Shown here piece after piece: positions 1-5,415 of a DNA stretch of 5,415 bases (position 1 is its first letter; the number at the start of each line of letters is the position of its first letter). Origin of the DNA: Aquirhabdus sp. (GTDB lineage: Bacteria; Pseudomonadota; Gammaproteobacteria; Pseudomonadales; Moraxellaceae); assembly GCA_030150595.1 (NCBI GenBank), contig JASLFQ010000080.1:1-5415 (forward strand). Direction: 5' to 3'. The notes below the pieces were generated by a model. That model did no database searches. It saw nothing but the letters and a program-made list of their open reading frames with translations, and was not told the DNA's origin. Made by a program: the position numbers and the translations under genes.

Positions 1-86
1 TTTATTTCGTAAGGTAAACCCAACTCTTCAAGTAACCACAAAATACGCTGTGAACGTGAGTTATTCAGGTGATGAACTATAATCAT
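1..86 (-). CDS. Glutathione S-transferase, N-terminal fragment (runs off left edge)
   Basis: Only the first 28 codons lie in the window; the rest is beyond base 1. The translation begins MIIVHHLNNSRSQRILWLLE and continues with a Glu-Leu-Gly-Leu-Pro-Tyr stretch. This is the beta1-alpha1 part of the thioredoxin-like domain of cytosolic GSTs: a short beta strand, then a Ser/Arg-rich N-cap, then the R-x-L-W-L-L-E-E-L helix. In bacterial GSTs a Ser or Cys in this loop (here around S10-S12) activates the glutathione thiol. The family conjugates glutathione to electrophiles or reduces substrates in the cytoplasm. The start at 86 is preceded by an AGGGAAG ribosome-binding site (91-97), four bases from the ATG. 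The gene lies 110 bp downstream of the serine hydrolase gene on the same strand. Subclass and substrate cannot be told from this fragment. Confidence 0.85.
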   Translation of the reverse strand, partial: MIIVHHLNNSRSQRILWLLEELGLPYEI

Positions 87-121
87 TTGACTTCCCTGCT
101 TTTTAAATTAAGTAAAACAGC

Positions 122-132
122 TGAACAGTTCA
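122..132. repeat. 11-bp palindrome upstream of the GST gene
   Basis: TGAAC-A-GTTCA is a perfect 5+1+5 inverted repeat lying 36 to 46 bases upstream of the GST start codon and just beside the larger hairpin at 134-180. Its position fits a small operator near a GST promoter, but I found no well-matched -10/-35 pair to anchor it, and a palindrome of this size can arise by chance in AT-rich DNA. Confidence 0.25.
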
Positions 133-133
133 T

Positions 134-180
134 TGAGCTGAGTTGAAATGAACAGATAGCATTCACGTCAACTCCGCTCA
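134..180. repeat. Long near-perfect hairpin between hydrolase and GST genes
   Basis: Arms 134-146 (TGAGCTGAGTTGA) and 168-180 (TCAACTCCGCTCA) are inverted copies matching at 12 of 13 positions. The 21-base loop contains a second nested stem (TGAA 149-152 with TTCA 162-165). On the plus strand the hairpin is followed, after six bases, by six T (187-192), like an intrinsic terminator facing right. On the minus strand, the direction in which the flanking genes are read, no strong T run follows at once. It could be a 3'-end or processing hairpin for the hydrolase mRNA, a weak terminator, or an operator for the GST gene. The symmetry is directly visible; the role is inferred. Confidence 0.55.
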
Positions 181-196
181 GTAAACTTTTTTAATA

Positions 197-1504
197 TCAA
201 TGTGCCACATGAATGTGAGCCAAATCATAACCAAACACTGAACGACGATCTTTGGTATGCAACTTGTCACAATTCGCAGAAATCTGATACAACAAATTAC
301 CTAGAGCTGGCAAATGTGTGCCAACCACAGATTTACCTGTACTCAAAATTGAAACGCTAATATCACGTTGTGGATCTGCCCAACAGAAAATATTAGAGAA
401 TCCCAAATGACCAAATGCATGTGCCGTCATTGGACCAAATAATCCAACTGGATTCGCACCCAACATAAACCCAGTGCTATAGCGCATTGGTGCGAGAAGC
501 GTTGTATCGATCGACATACGCGAACTTTCAATCGTCGCACGCAATACGGTTTTTGGATCAAAAATCTTCACACCATTGTATGAACCGCCATTGAGCAGCA
601 TCTCAAAGAAACGACCTGCTTGCTCTGTCGTCGTAAACAGATTACCCGCTGGACAGATCGTATCCATGAAACGCGGATCATTGGTCACATTCACAGCAAG
701 GTCTAAATCACCGCCTAACACATGCTTCAAATAGGTATTCGTTCCAAGCATTGGGTACATGCCTGTCGCGCTATTCATAGCAACCTGATCGCGAAACTCT
801 GGTGCTAAACCATAATTAAAACAATTCATGCCCATTGGCTTGGCAATATTGTCTTGCAGGAAATCCTTCAGTGATTGTCCTGATACGCGCTCAACGAGTT
901 CACCCAGAATATAACCTGCAGTCACTGCGTGATATGCCATACGATAACCTGACGGAGAAACAGGCTCCGCTGCGCAAAGTCTTCTGACCACTTCTTCTTT
1001 ATCAAATAATAATTCAGGTGTGACATCGCCCTTTAGATGAGGAACACCACCACGATGTGCAAGCAAATGCAAAATCGTCGCACGACGTTTACCATTCACG
1101 CCATATTCAGGAATATACTGACTTACAGGGTCTAAAAGGTCAATTTCACCGCGTTCACTGAGAAGGTGTACCAACATCGCTGTAACGGCTTTCGATGCCG
1201 AGAACAAACATACAGGCGTATCAGGCGTTGCAATCAATTTCGGTGTGTTGACTGAATCATCTGGGCCATTGCCACGCGCATGACCAATCGTCCGATTCAG
1301 TACAATCTTGCCTTGTCTACGCAAACAGATCGAGAGCATCGGATGATTGCCTGTCAGATATAATGACTCGACCGCATGCCAGATATGATCAACTTGCATC
1401 GGCGTCATACCCGCAAGTTCAGGCGCAACTTCGCCCTCACCAATTCGTGTCACGCTGGCAATATCATGAGGAACTTTAATTGTATTAGTAGAGAAAATTT
1501 TCAT
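197..1504 (-). CDS. Serine hydrolase, beta-lactamase/family VIII esterase (EstB-like) fold
   Basis: This 435-residue protein belongs to the serine beta-lactamase-like superfamily (class C beta-lactamase, DD-peptidase, family VIII carboxylesterase). The visible catalytic signatures are S102-A-S-K105 (the SxxK motif: nucleophilic Ser and general-base Lys), Y191-H-A within YHAVTAGYILGELVERVSG (the place of the YxN tyrosine), and H366-L-G-F in the C-terminal part (replacing the KTG box of true beta-lactamases). HLG instead of KTG, and the absence of a hydrophobic signal peptide at the N terminus (MKIFSTNTIKVPHDIAS), favour a cytoplasmic esterase or amidase-type hydrolase over a periplasmic beta-lactamase. 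The natural substrate is unknown. Length is at the upper end for family VIII esterases. The start is supported by AGGA at 1510-1513, five bases upstream of the ATG. It lies 104 bp downstream of the ArsC-like gene, with two inverted repeats in that gap, so separate regulation is possible. The fold assignment is firm; the reaction is inferred. Confidence 0.88.
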   Translation of the reverse strand: MKIFSTNTIKVPHDIASVTRIGEGEVAPELAGMTPMQVDHIWHAVESLYLTGNHPMLSICLRRQGKIVLNRTIGHARGNGPDDSVNTPKLIATPDTPVCLFSASKAVTAMLVHLLSERGEIDLLDPVSQYIPEYGVNGKRRATILHLLAHRGGVPHLKGDVTPELLFDKEEVVRRLCAAEPVSPSGYRMAYHAVTAGYILGELVERVSGQSLKDFLQDNIAKPMGMNCFNYGLAPEFRDQVAMNSATGMYPMLGTNTYLKHVLGGDLDLAVNVTNDPRFMDTICPAGNLFTTTEQAGRFFEMLLNGGSYNGVKIFDPKTVLRATIESSRMSIDTTLLAPMRYSTGFMLGANPVGLFGPMTAHAFGHLGFSNIFCWADPQRDISVSILSTGKSVVGTHLPALGNLLYQISANCDKLHTKDRRSVFGYDLAHIHVAH

Positions 1505-1516
1505 AAAATTCCTAAT

Positions 1517-1531
1517 TTAGATCAAATCTAA
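1517..1531. repeat. 15-bp inverted repeat just upstream of the hydrolase RBS
   Basis: TTAGAT-CAA-ATCTAA is a perfect 6+3+6 inverted repeat. It sits three bases upstream of the ribosome-binding site (1509-1513) of the serine hydrolase gene. That position would place a bound protein, or a small RNA hairpin, between promoter and start codon, so it is a candidate operator. The stem is AT-rich and short, so chance is a real alternative. Confidence 0.3.
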
Positions 1532-1565
1532 GCACATTTTGGATAGGTCGTATTTAATAGCAGCA

Positions 1566-1587
1566 TTTGACAACAAGCCATGTCAAA
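1566..1587. promoter_or_regulatory. Inverted repeat TTTGACA-N8-TGTCAAA, candidate operator with -35-like half-site
   Basis: Two perfect 7-base arms (1566-1572 and 1581-1587) are separated by eight bases, which is the size and spacing of a dimeric repressor or activator site. Each arm contains TTGACA when read on one strand. The minus-strand copy, at 1581-1586, is an exact sigma70 -35 consensus pointing at the serine hydrolase gene. No good -10 is found 16 to 18 bases further on; TGCTAT at 18 bases matches only half the consensus, and TATTAA with an upstream TG lies 21 bases away. If this is the promoter, a regulator bound here would cover the -35 element. The repeat is seen directly; promoter and operator roles are inferred. 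Confidence 0.35.
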
Positions 1588-1608
1588 AAACAACAATGAT
1601 TTATAAAT

Positions 1609-1956
1609 TTATGCCAATTTGCAATATTCATCTTCAATAAAGCCACAAATCAACAATCCTTTTCCATCGGATAAAATTGGACGTTTGATCGCACTGGTTT
1701 TGTTTTGCATGAGCTGAATTGCACCCTCCACAGTATTGGCTTCAGCTTGCTCCGCTTCGGATAAACCACGCCAAGTCGTTCCTTTACGGTTTATGACCAT
1801 ATCCAAGCCCAAAGTATCAACCCATTGCTGCAGTGTATTTGCATCAATTCCTGATTTCTTATAATCGTGAAATGTATATTTGACGCCCAGCTCATCCAGT
1901 AAGGTGAATGCCTTTTTCATTGTGCTGCAATTTTTAATCCCGTAGATCGTGTACAT
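1609..1956 (-). CDS. ArsC/Spx-family thioredoxin-fold protein, YffB-like
   Basis: The 115-residue protein starts MYTIYGIKNCSTMKKAFTLL, the hallmark of the YffB branch of the ArsC family (arsenate reductase-like, related to Spx): a beta strand, then Y-G-I-K-N-C with a single redox cysteine C10, then a helix. The second conserved block is K91-R-P-I-L, which in this family supplies the basic residue(s) next to the active-site thiol and the cis-proline turn. N56-R-K-G-T-T-W-R is another family block. Family members reduce or bind thiols with glutathione; real arsenate reductase activity is not established for YffB proteins, and no ars operon genes are nearby. Length matches the family. I chose the ATG at 1956 over an in-frame TTG at 1974 because the protein family starts there and GGAAAAG precedes it. 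The gene lies downstream of the terminator that follows clpA, so it probably has its own promoter, although no clear one was found. Confidence 0.9.
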   Translation of the reverse strand: MYTIYGIKNCSTMKKAFTLLDELGVKYTFHDYKKSGIDANTLQQWVDTLGLDMVINRKGTTWRGLSEAEQAEANTVEGAIQLMQNKTSAIKRPILSDGKGLLICGFIEDEYCKLA

Positions 1957-1996
1957 AAAACTTTTCCATTTCAATAGAACATCAATGCTGGTCTAT

Positions 1997-2036
1997 ATTA
2001 AACAAAAACCCATCCAAGGACGGGTTTTTGTTTAAT
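1997..2036. terminator. Symmetrical intrinsic terminator after clpA
   Basis: Arms 1997-2011 (ATTAAACAAAAACCC) and 2022-2036 (GGGTTTTTGTTTAAT) are perfect 15-base inverted copies around a 10-base loop, which itself contains TCC-AA-GGA. In the minus direction the hairpin begins 18 bases after the clpA stop and has its G/C part at the top of the stem followed by a T-rich descending arm, so it should end clpA transcription. The A and T tracts are symmetrical, so it could terminate from either side. It separates the clpS-clpA unit from the ArsC-like gene, whose start lies about 40 bases further on. Confidence 0.85.
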
Positions 2037-2054
2037 CACATAACAATCAGATCA

Positions 2055-4340
2055 TTAAGCAGGTTCAGGCTCATTTTGCTTCGCCACTTCAAGCACAAGC
2101 GCAGACTTACCATCACGCTCACCAACATGAACACGCACAGTACCGCCGTTTTCTGCCAACTCACCAAACAAGATTTTCTCAGCCAAAGGTTTCTTCAGTT
2201 CTTCTTGAATCAGGCGTTGCATTGGACGAGCACCCATTAGGCGATCATAACCACGCTCGGCCAGCCACAGACGCGCATCTTCATCCACTTCAAGCAGCAC
2301 TTTCTTATCGTCCAACTGCGCTTGCAATTCGACCAAGAACTTATCAACCACCGAATCAACGACACTGGTTGGCAATGGTGCAAACTGAATCACGGCATCT
2401 AAACGATTACGGAATTCAGGCGAGAACGCTTTCTTCATAATCTCTTGGTTATCATGACTATGATCTTGTTGCGTAAAGCCCATGCTCGAACGACTCATGC
2501 TTTCTGCACCAATATTAGTGGTCATCACTAAGATCACATGACGGAAATCGCTTTTACGACCATTATTATCAGTCAGCGTGCCATGATCCATGACTTGCAG
2601 AAGTAGATTAAATACCTCTGGATGTGCTTTCTCAACTTCATCAAGCAACAATACGCAATGCGGATGCTTGTTAATGGCATCGGTGAGCAAGCCACCTTGA
2701 TCGAAACCAACATAGCCTGGAGGCGCACCGATCAAACGAGAAACCGTATGACGCTCCATGTACTCAGACATATCGAAACGAACCAACTCGATACCCAACA
2801 CATTCGCCAACTGACGAGTGACCTCGGTTTTACCCACGCCTGTTGGACCTGCAAACATGAACGAGCCAACTGGTTTTTCAGGTGCTTTCAAGCCAGCACG
2901 TGACAGCTTAATCGCTGCTGCAAGTGCATGAATCGCTTGATCTTGACCAAAGACCACACGTTTCAAATCGCGTTCCAAATTCAACAGAACGCTCTTATCA
3001 TCGGTTGAAACGACTTTAGGCGGAATACGTGCCATCTTGGCAACGATTGCTTCAACCTCAGCCACATCAATCACTTTTTTCTCTGTAGTGACTGGTTGTA
3101 AACGTTGGAATGCACCTGCTTCATCGACAACATCAATCGCTTTATCTGGTAAGAACCGCTCTTGAATATGTTTAGCAGCCAACTCAGCCGCCGCGCTCAA
3201 TGCCGCATCGGTATACGTCACACCATGAAAATCTTCAAAGCGTGAACGCAGACCTTTGAGAATTGCGATCGTATCAGCAACACTCGGCTCTGTGACATCG
3301 ACCTTTTGGAAGCGCCGAGACAGTGCATGGTCTTTCTCAAAGACCTGACGATACTCTTGATACGTTGTTGAACCGATACAACGCAATGTACCATTTGCCA
3401 ACGCTGGTTTAATCAAATTCGAGACGTCCATCGTGCTGCCCATTGATGAACCAGCACCAATAATCATATGGATTTCGTCAATAAACAGAATCGCATTCGG
3501 TTGTTTCTTCAACTCATCAAGCAATTGTTTGACGCGTTTTTCAAAATCACCGCGATATTTTGTACCCGCAATCAGCGAACCAATGTCCAAACTATAGACA
3601 ACAGCTTGTTCTAAAGGTTGATGGGCTTTACCGTTGACAATCAACCATGCTAAACCTTCAGCAATCGAAGTTTTACCGACGCCAGGATCACCGACCAGCA
3701 GTGGATTATTTTTGCGGCGGCGACTCAAGATTTGAGCAGCACGCTCAACTTCTTTTTCACGACCAATCAAAGGATCCGTCCGCCCTTCCGCAGCCTGCTC
3801 ATTCAGGTTAACGGTATACAATTGCAGTGGACTCTTTGATGAACTTGGAGTCACATCTTCTTCTTGCTCGCTATCGACCGCGCCATCCTGTGAACTTTCT
3901 TCGTCTTTGCGCGTGCCATGAGACAAATATTGGGTCAGATCAAGTCGATTTACTTGTTGTTTCTTCAACAAGTAAACTGCAAGGCTATCCCGCTCTGAAT
4001 ACATCGCGACAAGCACATCAGCGCCTTCTACAGGGCGATTACCACCACCCGAAGATTGCACGTGAAAAATTGCACGTTGAAGGATGCGATCAAAACTATC
4101 GGTTGCATGAGGAGCTTGTTCGCTCGTCGCTGGGAGTTTGGGCGTATTTTGCTCAATATATTCATTAAGCTCTTGCCGTAAAACTGGAATATCTGCGCCG
4201 CACGCTTTTAGTGCATTAACCGCAGAGTCATTTTCCAGTAACGAGAGCAATAGGTGCTCAATCGTCAAAAACTCATGACGTTTCTGTCTCGCCATAGTCA
4301 CGGCAAGACGTAAAGAAACTTCGAGATGTCGACTCAGCAT
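2055..4340 (-). CDS. clpA: ATP-dependent Clp protease ATP-binding subunit ClpA
   Basis: ClpA is the hexameric AAA+ unfoldase that recognises substrates directly or through ClpS, unfolds them with ATP and feeds them into ClpP in the cytoplasm. The 761 residues are almost the E. coli length (758). In order: N-domain of two Clp repeats (about 1-142), which docks ClpS; acidic, serine-rich linker (about 143-170); D1 ring with Walker A GDPGVGKT (217-224), pore loop KYRG (261-264), Walker B AILFIDE (283-289) and arginine-finger region LSRRF (340-344); D2 ring with Walker A GPTGVGKT (498-505), pore loop GYVG (542-545), Walker B VLLLDE (563-568), FRNR (643-646) and sensor-2 GARP (703-706). The ClpP-docking tripeptide, IGL in E. 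coli, is M-G-F here (620-622). The absence of a long M-domain between the rings separates it from ClpB. The ATG at 4340 has GAGG five bases upstream. clpS lies 204 bp upstream, as is usual, and a terminator follows. Confidence 0.98.
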   Translation of the reverse strand: MLSRHLEVSLRLAVTMARQKRHEFLTIEHLLLSLLENDSAVNALKACGADIPVLRQELNEYIEQNTPKLPATSEQAPHATDSFDRILQRAIFHVQSSGGGNRPVEGADVLVAMYSERDSLAVYLLKKQQVNRLDLTQYLSHGTRKDEESSQDGAVDSEQEEDVTPSSSKSPLQLYTVNLNEQAAEGRTDPLIGREKEVERAAQILSRRRKNNPLLVGDPGVGKTSIAEGLAWLIVNGKAHQPLEQAVVYSLDIGSLIAGTKYRGDFEKRVKQLLDELKKQPNAILFIDEIHMIIGAGSSMGSTMDVSNLIKPALANGTLRCIGSTTYQEYRQVFEKDHALSRRFQKVDVTEPSVADTIAILKGLRSRFEDFHGVTYTDAALSAAAELAAKHIQERFLPDKAIDVVDEAGAFQRLQPVTTEKKVIDVAEVEAIVAKMARIPPKVVSTDDKSVLLNLERDLKRVVFGQDQAIHALAAAIKLSRAGLKAPEKPVGSFMFAGPTGVGKTEVTRQLANVLGIELVRFDMSEYMERHTVSRLIGAPPGYVGFDQGGLLTDAINKHPHCVLLLDEVEKAHPEVFNLLLQVMDHGTLTDNNGRKSDFRHVILVMTTNIGAESMSRSSMGFTQQDHSHDNQEIMKKAFSPEFRNRLDAVIQFAPLPTSVVDSVVDKFLVELQAQLDDKKVLLEVDEDARLWLAERGYDRLMGARPMQRLIQEELKKPLAEKILFGELAENGGTVRVHVGERDGKSALVLEVAKQNEPEPA

Positions 4341-4390
4341 AATGACCTCATTTGCAACATAAATTGCAGCTTAGTTAGACAACTGTTGTT

Positions 4391-4434
4391 GTTCAAATAC
4401 GATGATAAATGAATCATTTCATTCGTATTCAAAC
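4391..4434. promoter_or_regulatory. 44-bp imperfect dyad upstream of clpA
   Basis: Outer arms 4391-4402 (GTTCAAATACGA) and 4423-4434 (TCGTATTCAAAC) are inverted copies matching at 10 of 12 positions. At almost the same centre lies a perfect inner palindrome, AAATGA-A-TCATTT (4407-4419). Two nested symmetries on one axis suggest a protein-binding site, or a stem-loop in the clpA leader if transcription starts upstream. The element is 51 to 94 bases in front of the clpA start and overlaps the best candidate promoter. No regulator family is recognised from the motif. Confidence 0.4.
4402..4432 (-). promoter_or_regulatory. Candidate sigma70 promoter for clpA
   Basis: On the minus strand TTGAAT (4427-4432) and TATCAT (4402-4407) resemble -35 and -10 boxes, at four and five of six consensus positions. 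The 19-base spacer is longer than the 17-base optimum. Transcription would start near 4395, giving a leader of about 55 bases. Both boxes fall inside the dyad at 4391-4434. No terminator separates clpS from clpA, so read-through from clpS is also possible. Moderate to weak support. Confidence 0.3.
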
Positions 4435-4452
4435 TCCCCAACTCCTGTGAAA

Positions 4453-4467
4453 ATTCAATCCTTGAAT
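4453..4467. repeat. 15-bp inverted repeat in the clpS-clpA gap
   Basis: ATTCAA-TCC-TTGAAT is a perfect 6+3+6 inverted repeat. The same ATTCAA half-site recurs at 4427-4432, inside the right arm of the larger dyad, so the gap carries three ATTCAA/TTGAAT half-sites within 41 bases. It may be an upstream operator half or a weak mRNA hairpin after clpS; it lacks the GC stem and T run of an intrinsic terminator. Confidence 0.3.
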
Positions 4468-4544
4468 CATCATTAATCTTTTATATTACTCAACAATCAT
4501 AAACCCTAAACCAGAAAATGACTTCACCTAAAAGTAAGTAAATC

Positions 4545-4895
4545 TTAAATCGGTTGTGGTTCAATTTGGCACAATAAAGGATGACCTTCCGCACGCGCGT
4601 GACGATTCACTAGTTGCGCTTTAGTTTCTGCAATATCACGAGGATATACCCCCGCAACACCTTTTCCTTCATAGTGTACAGATAACATCACTTCAGTCGC
4701 ACGGTCAAGATCAAGACCAAAGTATTGTTGTAATACCAGTATTACAAACTCCATGGGGGTGTAATCATCATTAAACAAGACCACAGCGTAAAATGGTGGT
4801 CTAGCAAGCTCAGGCGTCGCAGTCGCAACATCGCTTTCATGTTGCTCTTGATGATCACCATCATTTTCAGACATGACTAAATCAAGCGTATTCAT
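4545..4895 (-). CDS. clpS: ATP-dependent Clp protease adaptor ClpS
   Basis: ClpS delivers proteins with bulky N-terminal residues (N-degrons) to the ClpA N-domain and steers ClpAP away from other substrates. With the ATG at 4895 the protein has 116 residues. A flexible, acidic N-terminal extension (about 1-33) precedes the conserved core: N42-D-D-Y-T-P-M-E-F holds the residues that clasp the substrate alpha-amino group and form the hydrophobic pocket with its gatekeeper Met, and S-V-H74-Y-E-G-K-G supplies the conserved His. The C-terminal HPLLCQIE is typical. The start is uncertain. An in-frame ATG at 4874 gives 109 residues, close to the 106 of E. coli ClpS and placing the NDD motif at the same position plus one, but neither ATG has a recognisable ribosome-binding site. 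The frame also stays open upstream to a GTG at 5072. clpA follows on the same strand, the conserved arrangement of this pair. Confidence 0.95.
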   Translation of the reverse strand: MNTLDLVMSENDGDHQEQHESDVATATPELARPPFYAVVLFNDDYTPMEFVILVLQQYFGLDLDRATEVMLSVHYEGKGVAGVYPRDIAETKAQLVNRHARAEGHPLLCQIEPQPI

Positions 4896-4920
4896 AGAAG
4901 ATGTGCAAGGATGATGCCAA
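4891..4920 (-). promoter_or_regulatory. Weak candidate promoter at the clpS start
   Basis: TTGGCA (4915-4920) and TATGAA (4891-4896) on the minus strand match the -35 consensus at five of six and the -10 at four of six positions, with an 18-base spacer. The -10 overlaps the ATG at 4895. If it is used, the transcript would begin only about nine bases before the ATG at 4874, which would force the shorter ClpS and leave almost no leader. Such a match can occur by chance in this AT-rich region. Confidence 0.2.
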
Positions 4921-5164
4921 TCAAATGGCTCTACAGCGTATTGAGTAAACCAATCAGAAACCGAAAATGCGACAGGGGGAATGACAAAAAAAGACGCAGA
5001 TTTGTTGGCTTTGTATGCAAATTTGTTTGGTTTATTTCGACGTGCTCTCAGATTACTACTGCTCATCATCACTCATCACTGCTCCACTTTTGAAACCACA
5101 TCGAGAAATTTTCATCATTCACTCACATTCTTCAATATGAACAAAAATCGTAATATTCTATTTA
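4896..5164. other. 269-bp region upstream of clpS, no confident gene
   Basis: This gap lies between the stop of the upstream gene and the first plausible ClpS start. I see no terminator after the upstream gene and no strong promoter. It contains an open extension of the ClpS frame back to GTG 5072 (preceded by GGAG nine bases away), a 20-codon minus-strand reading frame at 5056-5118, an imperfect direct repeat (ATTTGTTGGCTTT 5000-5012 and ATTTGTTTGGTTT 5021-5033, 21 bases apart), and an ACTGCTC direct repeat (5058-5064 and 5078-5084, 20 bases apart) in TGATGA-rich sequence. The most likely role is a long leader or promoter region for clpS. Confidence 0.5.
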
Positions 5165-5415
5165 CTAAGAAACTGATTTTACTGCTGTCGTATTTGGACT
5201 TGGTGTCGCAACGAGAGACGTATTAGTCTGCGGTGCACCGCGCTCCCAAGCAAATCGCTGTACGACAGATTGCCCACCTGCTGTTGCTGAAACTTCGATA
5301 AACTCTGGCGTAAAACCAGTAGGCATAGTCCACCGCCCCGTCAACCGCTGAAAGTCAGTTAAATTCACTCGATTACTTGTCAAAGGTACATTGACCACAT
5401 TTGTCCCTTGAATCA
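5165..5415 (-). CDS. C-terminal part of an unidentified protein (runs off right edge)
   Basis: The frame is open from the right edge to a TAG at 5165-5167, giving 82 residues. The true start lies outside the window; an internal GTG at 5398 is not needed as a start, because the frame continues as IQGTN before it. The visible sequence has a beta-rich core (VVNVPLTSNRVNLTDFQRL, then TGRWTMPTGFTPEFIEVSA and VVQRFAWE), ending in a tail of about 22 residues rich in Thr, Ser, Pro and Asn, probably disordered. The pattern of a Phe-Gln-Arg-x-x-Gly strand followed by a Pro-x-Gly-Phe-x-Pro turn recalls the C-terminal domain of uncharacterised gammaproteobacterial proteins with an N-terminal membrane anchor and coiled coil (DUF6776-like). 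That is a recollection with low confidence. No catalytic motif is visible. It is on the same strand as clpS but ends 269 bp before it. Confidence 0.65.
   Translation of the reverse strand, partial: IQGTNVVNVPLTSNRVNLTDFQRLTGRWTMPTGFTPEFIEVSATAGGQSVVQRFAWERGAPQTNTSLVATPSPNTTAVKSVS

Noticed and set aside
197..1504. The serine hydrolase as a true class C beta-lactamase resistance gene
   Set aside because: It has SxxK, but HLG in place of KTG, no Asn in the YxN position, and no signal peptide, so a cytoplasmic esterase-like hydrolase fits better.
1609..1956. A genuine arsenate reductase of an arsenic-resistance operon
   Set aside because: No arsR, arsB or arsH gene is nearby, and the sequence matches the YffB-like branch with a single N-terminal redox cysteine.
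1957..1974. Longer start (TTG at 1974) for the ArsC-like protein
   Set aside because: The added residues MKWKSF precede the family's usual MYTIYGIKNC start, and the Shine-Dalgarno-like GGAAAAG lies inside them, serving the ATG at 1956.
2028..4168. Several plus-strand open frames of 70 to 113 codons opposite clpA
   Set aside because: They lie inside a clearly conserved clpA gene and show only the antisense frames expected from its codon pattern.
4489..4495. TATAAA/TAATAT-like box on the minus strand as a clpA promoter
   Set aside because: No acceptable -35 lies 16 to 18 bases upstream; the run is simply AT-rich spacer.
4911..5093. A 60-residue plus-strand frame opposite the clpS leader
   Set aside because: No ribosome-binding site, no recognisable motif, and its composition looks like translated AT-rich spacer.
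4981..5226. An 81-residue plus-strand reading frame with a leucine-rich segment, opposite the clpS leader
   Set aside because: The purine run AGGGGGA sits directly against the ATG with no usable spacing, the frame overlaps the end of the upstream gene on the other strand, and its second half has no protein-like pattern. The hydrophobic stretch is broken by arginines. Treated as a chance frame.

Overview
The window reads like a chromosomal segment of a gammaproteobacterium of the Acinetobacter/Moraxellaceae type. The base composition is moderately AT-rich, the intergenic DNA is very AT-rich, and the ClpS, ClpA and ArsC/YffB-like proteins are all recognisably gammaproteobacterial. The genus is an inference from protein style, not a database result. 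No mobile element, CRISPR array, tRNA or rRNA was seen. Every gene I can support lies on the minus strand, so the biological order runs from the high coordinates to the low ones.

In that order: (1) the C-terminal end of an unidentified protein (5165-5415, entering from the right edge); (2) a 269-bp leader with no convincing gene; (3) clpS (4545-4895), the N-end-rule adaptor; (4) a 204-bp gap with two inverted repeats and a possible promoter; (5) clpA (2055-4340), the two-ring AAA+ unfoldase of the ClpAP protease; (6) a strong symmetrical terminator (1997-2036); (7) a YffB/Spx-like ArsC-family thioredoxin-fold protein (1609-1956); (8) a 104-bp gap with two small palindromes; (9) a cytoplasmic serine hydrolase of the class C beta-lactamase / family VIII esterase fold (197-1504); (10) a 110-bp gap with a long hairpin; (11) the first 28 codons of a glutathione S-transferase (1-86, leaving at the left edge).

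Functionally there are two blocks. clpS-clpA is the classic adaptor-unfoldase pair: ClpS captures proteins with N-degrons and hands them to the ClpA N-domain, and ClpA threads them into ClpP, which is not encoded here. The terminator just after clpA closes this unit. Beyond it come three small-molecule or redox-type enzymes (ArsC-like, serine hydrolase, GST). They share orientation but are separated by 100-bp gaps with inverted repeats, so they may be independently controlled.

I do not see an undescribed multi-gene system. The points most worth checking are regulatory or start-site questions: the extended dyad in front of clpA, the unresolved clpS start with an open 59-codon in-frame extension, the palindromes before the hydrolase gene, and the hairpin between the hydrolase and GST genes.
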